Assembly (NCBI GenBank): GCA_049303435.1
Contig: JBAQNC010000291.1
Coordinates: forward strand, 1-17,100
From: Parvibaculum sp049303435
GTDB taxonomy: Bacteria > Pseudomonadota > Alphaproteobacteria > Parvibaculales > Parvibaculaceae
Direction: 5' to 3'
DNA: 17,100 nt
Within the stretch, counting starts at the first letter, position 1. Every line of letters begins with the position of its first letter. This document shows positions 6,939-13,214 of this stretch, one piece after another. The position numbers and the translations under genes are program-made. The notes below the pieces were generated by a model. It did not search any database, had not been told where the DNA came from, and saw nothing but the letters and a program-made list of their open reading frames with translations.

Positions 6939-7826
6939 TTACGACGCCGTCAGTGAGTCAAAGTCCAGACCCAGATCGAGGCAGGGCGCGGAATGTGTGA
7001 TCCAGCCTGATGAAATAAGATCGACGCCGGTCGCCGCAATTGCGCCCACAGTCTCCACGGTCACGCGACCCGAGGCTTCGGTAATCGCGCGGCCACCGAC
7101 GATCTTCACGGCCTTACGCAGCGTATCGGGCGACATATTGTCGAGCAGCACGACTTCGCAGCCGATGCCCATGACTTCTTCAAGCTGATCGAGCGTATCG
7201 ACCTCGACCTCGATCTTGACCATGTGACCGGCGCGGGCCCGCGCACGTTCGATTGCAGCGCGCACGCCGCCCGCAACGGCGATGTGATTGTCCTTGATCA
7301 GCACGGCGTCATCGAGACCGAAGCGGTGGTTCATGCCGCCGCCTGCGAGCACGGCGTATTTTTCCAGCGCGCGCAATCCCGGTGTCGTCTTGCGCGTGCA
7401 GCAGACGCGCGCCCTGGTGCCTTCCACCGCACGCGCCAGCGCCCGCGTTGCAGTGGCGACCCCCGAGAGATGCCCCATGAAATTCAAGGCGACGCGTTCA
7501 CCGGTGATGATGGCCCGCGCATTGCCTTCGATGGCGGCGACGACATCGCCGGGCATGACGTCGGAGCCGTCGGGCTTCATGACGGCGACGCGCAAGGCGG
7601 GATCCATCAGGCGGAAGGCCATGCGGGCGCAATCGAGGCCTGCAATGCGGCCATCTTCACGCGCGCGGATGACGACGCGCGCCTTGGCTTCTGCCGGGAT
7701 CGTCGCTTCGGTGGTGATGTCGCCCGCGCGGCCCAGATCTTCAAGCAGGGCGGCGCGCACGGCGGGCTCGATGAACAGCGCCGATAATGGTTCCAGGTGT
7801 TGGGGTTCCAGCTCGGTGAGACTCAT
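6939..7826 (-). CDS. nadC: Nicotinate-nucleotide diphosphorylase (carboxylating), quinolinate phosphoribosyltransferase
   Basis: The product is 295 residues, close to the family's 280-300. It converts quinolinate and PRPP to nicotinate mononucleotide, CO2 and PPi, the last step of de novo NAD ring synthesis. Diagnostic motifs in order: EDLGRAGDIT (29-38), ITGERVALNFM with L119-S-G, CTRKTTPGLR (143-152), GGGMNHR (162-168), LIKDNH (176-181), EVEVD (206-210), LLDN (227-230), EASG (250-253) and SSGWITHS (272-279). All substrate-binding Arg and Lys residues are present. The start ATG overlaps the nadB stop by four bases (TCAT at 7823-7826 on the plus strand), so the two are translationally coupled. 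ModD-like relatives are excluded by the pairing with nadA and nadB. Confidence 0.97.
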   Translation of the reverse strand: MSLTELEPQHLEPLSALFIEPAVRAALLEDLGRAGDITTEATIPAEAKARVVIRAREDGRIAGLDCARMAFRLMDPALRVAVMKPDGSDVMPGDVVAAIEGNARAIITGERVALNFMGHLSGVATATRALARAVEGTRARVCCTRKTTPGLRALEKYAVLAGGGMNHRFGLDDAVLIKDNHIAVAGGVRAAIERARARAGHMVKIEVEVDTLDQLEEVMGIGCEVVLLDNMSPDTLRKAVKIVGGRAITEASGRVTVETVGAIAATGVDLISSGWITHSAPCLDLGLDFDSLTAS

Positions 7827-9409
7827 GCGCAGGAACCTTTTTGCGTCGTGGGATGCTCGTTGGCGTCGGCGGCAATGCGATCCGCCTCGGCAAGCGTGAT
7901 GAAGGTACGATGCCGCCAGATCTCGCGCGGCTCGGGGAAGTCGCTGCGGAAATGTCCGCCACGGCTTTCCTCGCGCGCCAATGCGCCAGCGGCGATGAGA
8001 CGGGCAGTCGTTGTGAGATTGCTGAAGAGGTTGGTCGCGCCCGCCGTCTGTTCCAGCCGCGCAATGTCGGCGAGCGCCTGCACCATCGCCTCGCGATTGC
8101 GGATGACGCCGACCGAGGCGGTCATCAACTGGCGCAGCTGCATGACGAGCAGAGGCGAGACAGGCAGCGACGGGTCGAGCGTGGGCGCGGGCAACTCACT
8201 AGCTGCATCCGCCAACTCGGTCGCCGCGATGTCTTCGGCAATGCGCGCGCCATAGACGACGGCTTCTAGCAGCGAATTGGAGGCGAGCCGGTTTGCGCCA
8301 TGCGCGCCGGTGGACGTCACCTCGCCACAGGCCCAGAGGCCGTCGAGGCTGGTGTGCCCGCGCTCGTCCACCTTGATGCCGCCCATGTGGTAATGCGCGG
8401 CGGGCGCGACGGGGATCGGGTCGCGCAGGGGGTCGATGCCCATGCTCACGCAGTTTTCATAGACAGTCGGGAAGGCTTCCGGCAGACGAGCCCCGAGGCA
8501 TTCGCGCGTATCAAGAAACACAGGCCGTCCCGCTGCGATCTCGCGATAGATCGAACGCGCCACCACGTCGCGGGGGCCAAGTTCGGCGTCCGGGTGCACG
8601 GCAGGCATGAAGCGCCGTCCCTGACCATCGACAAGGATCGCGCCTTCGCCGCGCAAGGCTTCGGTGACGAGCGGGGCAGGGTCGCGCGTGCCCGCAATGG
8701 CGGTCGGGTGGAATTGCACGAATTCGGGATCGGCGATCACCGCGCCTGCGCGCGCCGCCATGGCGATGCCCTGGCCCTGCGCCTGCAAGGGATTGGTGGT
8801 CACGGCAAAAAGCTGGCCGACGCCGCCCGAAGCAAAGACCGTCGCCCGCGCGCCGACGCTCAGCACATCGCCTTCCGCGCCATGCGCATGGACGCCAACG
8901 ACGCGGTCGCCTGATTTAATGAGTTCAAAGGCCGAATAGCCTTCGATGACGCTGATGCTGGGCGTCGCGCGGACTGAGGCGACAAGCGCCTCCATGATGG
9001 CGCGTCCGGCGCGGTCGCCGCGCACGCGCACGATACGGCGGTGGCTGTGGGCCGCTTCCTGTCCGAGAGAGAGTTTGCCTTCGAGATCGCGGTCGAAAGG
9101 CACGCCGAGGCGCAGAAGGTCGGCAATCCGGTCGCCTGCTTCGCGCGCAATACGCAGCATCACCGTTTCATCGACGATGCCCGCGCCCGCGCTAACCGTG
9201 TCGGCAGTATGGGCTTCCGGCGTGTCGCCGAGATCGACGCTTGCGGCAATGCCGCCCTGCGCCCAGGCGCTCGATGCGCCATCGCCGATGGGCGCGGCGG
9301 CGAGCACCGTGACGGGACGCGGCGCGAGCTTGAGCGCGGTGAAGAGCCCGGCCAAACCTGCGCCGACAATCAGGACATCACCGGCATCGACGATCTTGCG
9401 ATTGGACAT
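7823..9409 (-). CDS. nadB: L-aspartate oxidase
   Basis: This 528-residue FAD enzyme oxidises L-aspartate to iminoaspartate, the substrate that NadA condenses with dihydroxyacetone phosphate. The FAD Rossmann motif is DVLIVGAGLAG (11-21), followed by SSAWAQGGIAA (46-56), HSHRRIVRVRGDRAG (121-135), the active-site R253 in ALRGEGA, R280 in GPRDVVARSI and H339 in AAHYHMGG. Near the C-terminus is the succinate-dehydrogenase-like helical domain beginning CGEVTSTGAHGANRLASNSL (361-380). I chose the ATG at 9409 because AGAGG lies directly ahead at good spacing; an in-frame GTG at 9424 would add five residues without a ribosome site. It starts 26 bases after nadA and overlaps nadC. Fumarate reductase flavoprotein is the nearest look-alike, ruled out by context and the NadB signature. 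Confidence 0.97.
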   Translation of the reverse strand: MSNRKIVDAGDVLIVGAGLAGLFTALKLAPRPVTVLAAAPIGDGASSAWAQGGIAASVDLGDTPEAHTADTVSAGAGIVDETVMLRIAREAGDRIADLLRLGVPFDRDLEGKLSLGQEAAHSHRRIVRVRGDRAGRAIMEALVASVRATPSISVIEGYSAFELIKSGDRVVGVHAHGAEGDVLSVGARATVFASGGVGQLFAVTTNPLQAQGQGIAMAARAGAVIADPEFVQFHPTAIAGTRDPAPLVTEALRGEGAILVDGQGRRFMPAVHPDAELGPRDVVARSIYREIAAGRPVFLDTRECLGARLPEAFPTVYENCVSMGIDPLRDPIPVAPAAHYHMGGIKVDERGHTSLDGLWACGEVTSTGAHGANRLASNSLLEAVVYGARIAEDIAATELADAASELPAPTLDPSLPVSPLLVMQLRQLMTASVGVIRNREAMVQALADIARLEQTAGATNLFSNLTTTARLIAAGALAREESRGGHFRSDFPEPREIWRHRTFITLAEADRIAADANEHPTTQKGSCA

Positions 9410-9435
9410 GGTGCCTCTCGACACTCTGACGATTG

Positions 9436-10509
9436 TCAGTTCTTGAGGTTGATCATCCGTTCGACGGCGAGCCTTGCGCGGTCGGCGATCATCGGATCGA
9501 CGGTCACTTCCTCACGCATATAGACAAGGCTGTCGAGAATGTTCTTCAGCGTGATGCGCTTCATGTGCGGGCAGAGATTGCAGGGACGCACGAATTCCAC
9601 GTCCGGGTTTTCCACCGCTACATTGTCGCTCATCGAGCATTCCGTCACCATGACGACGCGGGCAGGCTTGTTCTTCTTCACCCAGTCGATCATGCCGCTG
9701 GTCGAACCGGCGAAATCGGCTTCCGCCACGACTTCCGGCGGGCATTCGGGATGCGCGATGATGACGATATTGGGATCGTCGCGGCGGTACTGGCGCAGTT
9801 CTTCCGGCGTGAAGCGCTCATGCACTTCGCAATGGCCCTTCCAGGCGATCACTTTCACGTCTGTCTGCTTGGCGATGTTCTGCGCGAGATATTCGTCGGG
9901 AATGCACAGCACCTTGTCGACGCCGAAGCTCTCGACGATCTTCAGCGCATTGGAAGACGTGCAGCAGATGTCGCTTTCCGCCTTCACCTCGGCGGACGTA
10001 TTCACATAGGTGATGATCGGCACGCCGGGATATTGCTGACGCAGCAGGCGCACGTCGGCGCCCGTGATGGAATCCGCCAGCGAGCAACCGGCCTTCACGT
10101 CGGGAATGAGCACGGTCTTTTCGGGGTTCAGCAGCTTCGACGTTTCCGCCATGAAGTGAACGCCGCACTGGATGATCGTGCTGGCTTCGACCTTCGTCGC
10201 TTCCTTGGCGAGTTGCAGGCTGTCGCCGGCGATGTCGGCGACGCAATGGAAGATTTCCGGCGTCTGATAGTTATGCGCGAGGATAACGGCGTCGCGCTCC
10301 TTCTTCAGACGGTTGATGGCGTGGATATAGGGCGCAAAGAAGGGCCACTCAATGGAGGGCACCACATGCTTTACCTTTTCGTAAAGCGGGGCCATCTCCC
10401 TGGCGAGACCGGGAGTGTATTCAAGCTCCGGCATATCGACCGGTTTGAATACGCGTGCTTTGGGCGCCGTGCGCGTCTCGGGACGCTTCAATTCGCCTGC
10501 CAGTGCCAT
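9436..10509 (-). CDS. nadA: Quinolinate synthase
   Basis: The product is 357 residues. NadA condenses iminoaspartate with dihydroxyacetone phosphate to quinolinate on a [4Fe-4S] cluster. The three cluster ligands expected in the family are visible: C115 in QCGVHFMAE, C227 in WKGHCEVHE and C313 in CNLCPHMKR. Other conserved pieces are LAHNYQTPEI (78-87), DIAGDSLQLA (92-101), ITYVNTSAEVKAESD (166-180), CCTSSN (182-187) and GSTSGMI (268-274). The ATG at 10509 is set by GGAG 8 bases upstream. It is the first gene of nadABC, and two matching 17-base inverted repeats lie in its upstream region, implying repression by the product of the nadQ-like gene just upstream. The labile cluster makes the enzyme oxygen sensitive, by family knowledge. 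Confidence 0.98.
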   Translation of the reverse strand: MALAGELKRPETRTAPKARVFKPVDMPELEYTPGLAREMAPLYEKVKHVVPSIEWPFFAPYIHAINRLKKERDAVILAHNYQTPEIFHCVADIAGDSLQLAKEATKVEASTIIQCGVHFMAETSKLLNPEKTVLIPDVKAGCSLADSITGADVRLLRQQYPGVPIITYVNTSAEVKAESDICCTSSNALKIVESFGVDKVLCIPDEYLAQNIAKQTDVKVIAWKGHCEVHERFTPEELRQYRRDDPNIVIIAHPECPPEVVAEADFAGSTSGMIDWVKKNKPARVVMVTECSMSDNVAVENPDVEFVRPCNLCPHMKRITLKNILDSLVYMREEVTVDPMIADRARLAVERMINLKN

Positions 10510-10526
10510 CTTCTCTACTCCAAATA

Positions 10527-10543
10527 ATGCTCAAGTTGAGCAT
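10527..10543. promoter_or_regulatory. NadQ operator candidate, site 1 (near nadA start)
   Basis: The 17-base sequence ATGCTCAAGTTGAGCAT is a perfect inverted repeat with 8-base arms around a central G. It lies 17 bases ahead of the nadA ATG, just upstream of its ribosome site, so a bound repressor would block transcription through the leader. The same outline recurs at 10600-10616. Confidence 0.8.
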
Positions 10544-10590
10544 ATTATCGGGATCAAAAACACCGACGCCTCCGTGAGGGTCGGGCTTGC

Positions 10591-10622
10591 ATTAGAGATA
10601 TGCTACTCTTGAGCATTATCAA
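10591..10622 (-). promoter_or_regulatory. Possible nadABC promoter overlapping operator site 2
   Basis: TTGATA (10622-10617) could be the -35 box. Operator site 2 fills the next 17 bases exactly. The -10 is poor: ATCTCT follows at 17-base spacing, and TCTAAT (10596-10591) is better but at 20. The position is supported mainly by the operator overlap. Confidence 0.35.
10600..10616. promoter_or_regulatory. NadQ operator candidate, site 2
   Basis: ATGCTACTCTTGAGCAT has the same 17-base length and outer ATGCT...AGCAT as site 1. Its right half TTGAGCAT is identical to that of site 1, while the left half matches at five of eight positions. Centres of the two sites are 73 bases apart. On the minus strand it sits directly after TTGATA (10622-10617), a fair -35 hexamer, so it probably overlaps the nadA promoter. 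Confidence 0.72.
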
Positions 10623-10625
10623 GCG

Positions 10626-10673
10626 TCAACCATGAATATATTACGACGGCGACATGCCGCGGTTCATGGTTGA
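10626..10673. repeat. Inverted repeat between nadQ and nadA
   Basis: TCAACCATGAA (10626-10636) and TTCATGGTTGA (10663-10673) are perfect 11-base arms separated by 26 bases. Inside, CGGC (10647-10650) can pair with GCCG (10656-10659), so the RNA could form a long interrupted hairpin. No T-run follows on the minus strand, so it is not a standard terminator. It may be a processing or attenuation element for the nadQ transcript, or another protein site. Confidence 0.5.
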
Positions 10674-10697
10674 ACAGGTCTAACGAGTTGATTTCAT

Positions 10698-11765
10698 TCA
10701 GGTTGTAGCTCGGCTCTTGCTGGGCGCAAGGCGCAAGCCGGGGGCAGGGCGCTCGTTCAGCACTTCGCGGCGGAAGCGGAACTGCTCGGCGGGGCGGCCG
10801 CCGGTGCGGGTCGTCATGCGGCCCGTGCGCTCCACCAGCCCCCCTTTTTCGACGAGGCGGCGGAAATTCTGCTTGTGGACATGGAGCCCGAGCAGCGCTT
10901 CCACAGTGCGCTGAAGCTCATAAAGCGTGAAGACCGGCGGCATCAGCTCGAAGGCGACGGGGCGATATTTGAGCTTGGCGCGGAGGCGGCTCATGGCGGT
11001 CGCGAGAATGCGCCGATGATCGAACTGCATGGGCAGGCCGAGCGACATTTCGCTGTTCTTCGCGTCATGCGCGGCGCGCGCATTCTGCCGCCCGTCGCGC
11101 ATGGCTTCGCGCAACAGGCCTGCCTCATAGAGAAGCTCATAGCGCTCCAGCACCTTTTCGTCGTCCCAGTGAACGCCATCGAGCCCGAAGCAAAGCCTGA
11201 TGCGGTCGCGCCGCTTGCCGCGCGTCATCTCTTCGCTGCTGGCGTCCGCCTGCGCCGCCGCCCATTCGCGCAAGAGCGGCGCAATCGCCTGATCGATGAT
11301 GGCGGGCTTGCCATTGCGCCAATCTTCCCAGGGGAAGAACTGATACCAGTCGCGCCAGGCGGCATCTTCCGGCTCGCTCTCGTTGGTGCGCGTCAAGGCG
11401 AGATAGCCGACCGAGACGACATGCGCGCCCGCTTCATTCACTTCCATCGCGTTACGCCCGCGATCGCCGAACGTATAAAGCTGCTCGACATAGCCCAGCG
11501 TCAGATGCGTCTGTTCCTGCACCCAGTCGCGCAATCCGATGTCGAGCGTGCGGTGGCGCAGCGGGTCGAAGGGGCCGAAGGGCAGCGCGTCCCAGCTTTC
11601 CGGTGTCGTGACGCTGACGCCCGCCTGCGGCACGACAAGAATTTTCGGCTGGTCGTCGGAGACGGTGACGATCGCGGCATTGAGGCCGATGACGACGGCC
11701 TTGCCCGCCATGCCGTCGACATTCGCTTCGCTCGTCTTGCTTTTCGTTTCCTTTGGCTTGCGCAT
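10698..11765 (-). CDS. nadQ: NadQ-type transcriptional regulator of NAD synthesis (Nudix-like domain plus winged helix)
   Basis: The product is 355 residues. Residues about 20-170 form a Nudix-like domain (GLNAAIVTV, then LPFGPFDPLRHRTLDIGLRD, then EQLYTFGDRGRN). The Nudix-box position reads LRDWVQEQTHL, lacking the REXXEE pattern needed for metal-dependent hydrolysis, so it probably senses a ligand rather than cleaving one. Residues about 270-335 resemble the winged helix of NrtR-type regulators: FTLYELQRTVEALLG, NFRRLVEKGGLVERTG, and GGRPAEQFRFR. Alphaproteobacterial proteins of this kind (COG4111) are predicted repressors of nadABC, which lies directly downstream. The frame is open to 12032, but that part overlaps the phosphatase gene. 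The ATG at 11765 follows the phosphatase stop by 5 bases with GGAG upstream, and is preferred; ATG 11711 is an alternative. The effector is unknown from sequence. Confidence 0.85.
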   Translation of the reverse strand: MRKPKETKSKTSEANVDGMAGKAVVIGLNAAIVTVSDDQPKILVVPQAGVSVTTPESWDALPFGPFDPLRHRTLDIGLRDWVQEQTHLTLGYVEQLYTFGDRGRNAMEVNEAGAHVVSVGYLALTRTNESEPEDAAWRDWYQFFPWEDWRNGKPAIIDQAIAPLLREWAAAQADASSEEMTRGKRRDRIRLCFGLDGVHWDDEKVLERYELLYEAGLLREAMRDGRQNARAAHDAKNSEMSLGLPMQFDHRRILATAMSRLRAKLKYRPVAFELMPPVFTLYELQRTVEALLGLHVHKQNFRRLVEKGGLVERTGRMTTRTGGRPAEQFRFRREVLNERPAPGLRLAPSKSRATT

Positions 11766-11770
11766 CTGGC

Positions 11771-12286
11771 TCAAAGCTCCGGACGGACGGGGAGCGAGAA
11801 GGTCACGCCTTCCCATGTCGCCTTCGCGGGCCCCATCGCTTCGACAGCTTCGACCATCCGGCCCTTGCGGCGCAGCAGATTGTCGGCATGGCGCACCATC
11901 AGCCGGTTGGGATAGGCATGCGCCCCGCGCTGCCGGATGAGCTGCGCAAGCGCTTCTTCCGATTGCGATTCGTTCAGTATACAGAGCGTTATGAAGGCCG
12001 CCGCCGTCGAGCGACTTATCCCCGCCCAGCAATGCACCAGCATGGGGCTTGTCTGGTCCCAGTCACGCACGAATGAAACAAGCTCGGCGACATGGCGCTC
12101 ACCCGGCGCGGTGAGCGTATCGACGGGCGTGGCGATGTCATTGACGCCGAGGCGCAGATGCCTGTTCGCCTCGATGCCGTCGGGCGTGCCGATCATGCTG
12201 TCCGGGTCGAGCAGGCTCACAAGATGGGAAGGCCCATGTAGCCTTATCGCCTCTTCAACGCCACTCAGGGGGCTTACGTAAATCAT
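11771..12286 (-). CDS. Cys-based tyrosine/dual-specificity phosphatase family protein
   Basis: The product is 171 residues. The signature loop HCWAGISRS (85-93) carries the CX5R motif with nucleophile C86 and R92 and a following Ser, as in protein tyrosine phosphatases. D50 in LGVNDIATP could be the general acid, an inference from position. The rest (MIYVSPLSGVEEAIR, then SHLVSLLDPD) matches a small cytoplasmic family common in Rhizobiales. The substrate could be phosphotyrosine or a small phosphorylated metabolite; the sequence does not decide. ATG at 12286 fits the family N-terminus although no clear ribosome site precedes it; an in-frame GTG at 12319 would add 11 unconserved residues. It ends 5 bases before nadQ, so the two are almost certainly co-transcribed. 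Confidence 0.82.
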   Translation of the reverse strand: MIYVSPLSGVEEAIRLHGPSHLVSLLDPDSMIGTPDGIEANRHLRLGVNDIATPVDTLTAPGERHVAELVSFVRDWDQTSPMLVHCWAGISRSTAAAFITLCILNESQSEEALAQLIRQRGAHAYPNRLMVRHADNLLRRKGRMVEAVEAMGPAKATWEGVTFSLPVRPEL

Positions 12287-12394
12287 GGAAAAAACATAAC
12301 ACAGATTTGTGAAAAGCACCGTTAAAATGCTTACAGGGTGGGAGCTTATCCGGTTTTCGACAAGATTTTGAGAGGGTTTTGCGACAGGTTTTTC

Positions 12395-13000
12395 TCAAAT
12401 CCCGGTGAGCTTGCGGAAGCGCTTCAGAAACATCGCCTGCGCTTCTTTTGTAGGCAGCGGCTTGAGCTTCACTGGCGCGAGCCCGCGCGGGCGACCGAAA
12501 ATTTCCGCGCCTTCCGCATCCGAAAATCCGGCGATCTGCGTCGCCTCGAAAAAGGCCGACGCCTTGTCCGCCCGCTTGATGATCTCCTCCACCGTATGCG
12601 GCAGGTCGGCGGGCAGGCCGAAGCGGATATGGATGGAGCTTTCCAGTCGATGCTCGAAAGCCTTGTAGTCGAAGCCCAGCGCCGTCTTGAAGGGGCTTAT
12701 CATGTCGCCGATGACATATTCGGGCGCGTCATGCAGCAGGGCGGCGAGCAGCCATTTGTCGGGCCAGCCCGGACGGATCAGCTTGCAGATGTCGGAGACG
12801 AGCACGCAATGTTCGGCAACCGAATAGGCATGGTCGCCGATCGTCTGACCGTTCCACCGCGCCACGCGCGCCAGCCCATGCGCGATATCCTCGATCTCGA
12901 TGTCGAGCGGCGAGGGGTCGAGCAGGTCGAGGCGGCGTCCGCTCAACATGCGCTGCCAGGCGCGCGGGGCTTTGGAACTTGCGTGTTTGGGAGGGGCCAT
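12395..13000 (-). CDS. HD-domain hydrolase, YfbR-like
   Basis: The product is 201 residues and cytoplasmic. The metal-binding HD signature is complete: H64 in HAYSVAEHC, H90-D91 in ALLHDAPEYVIGDM, and D145 in IKRADKASAFFEA. The spacing fits HD phosphohydrolases such as the 5'-deoxynucleotidase YfbR, so the substrate is probably a nucleotide monophosphate, by family knowledge. The C-terminal stretch PTKEAQAMFLKRFRKL is typical of the rhizobial relatives. ATG at 13000 has GGAG 7 bases ahead; an in-frame TTG at 13018 has no such support. It precedes the phosphatase gene by 108 bases on the same strand, a gap with no terminator, so it may lead the phosphatase-nadQ unit. On its other side it faces the lon-like gene divergently. 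Confidence 0.87.
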   Translation of the reverse strand: MAPPKHASSKAPRAWQRMLSGRRLDLLDPSPLDIEIEDIAHGLARVARWNGQTIGDHAYSVAEHCVLVSDICKLIRPGWPDKWLLAALLHDAPEYVIGDMISPFKTALGFDYKAFEHRLESSIHIRFGLPADLPHTVEEIIKRADKASAFFEATQIAGFSDAEGAEIFGRPRGLAPVKLKPLPTKEAQAMFLKRFRKLTGI

Positions 13001-13214
13001 AACGAATCTCCGCTTCAAGAGGCGGCAACTTAGAACAATCCCGTCCGCTCTTGTCGGAAAAATGACGCTTGTCTGTCATCCGTCCACAGCTTGTTAAATT
13101 GTCGCGCGCCTCAGGTCCTGCCAGCGTTTGCTCAAAGGGCTCCGGCCCCCTAGACTTTGGTTTGCAAGGGAGGCGCGCAAGGTCAGTGCGCTGCAATAGA
13201 GATGACGCCAGAAA
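13001..13214. other. Divergent promoter region between the HD hydrolase and Lon-like genes
   Basis: This 214-base gap must hold promoters for both flanking genes. For the plus strand, TTGTCT (13069-13074) with TTAAAT (13094-13099) at 19-base spacing is a weak candidate pair. No strong repeat, operator or heat-shock element was found by eye. Confidence 0.3.

Noticed and set aside
9433..10527. A 364-codon open frame on the plus strand opposite nadA
   Set aside because: nadA is unambiguous on the other strand; the frame is a codon-bias shadow with no family features.
10875..11915. A 346-codon open frame on the plus strand opposite nadQ
   Set aside because: Shadow frame across a well-supported regulator gene and the start of the phosphatase gene.
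11766..12032. N-terminal extension of nadQ up to 12032
   Set aside because: It overlaps the phosphatase gene almost from its middle, including the active-site region, and is Arg/Ala-rich shadow sequence; the ATG at 11765 has better spacing.
12301..12312. Imperfect palindrome near the phosphatase start (CACAGATTTGTG)
   Set aside because: One mismatch in six-base arms and no second copy; not enough to call an operator.
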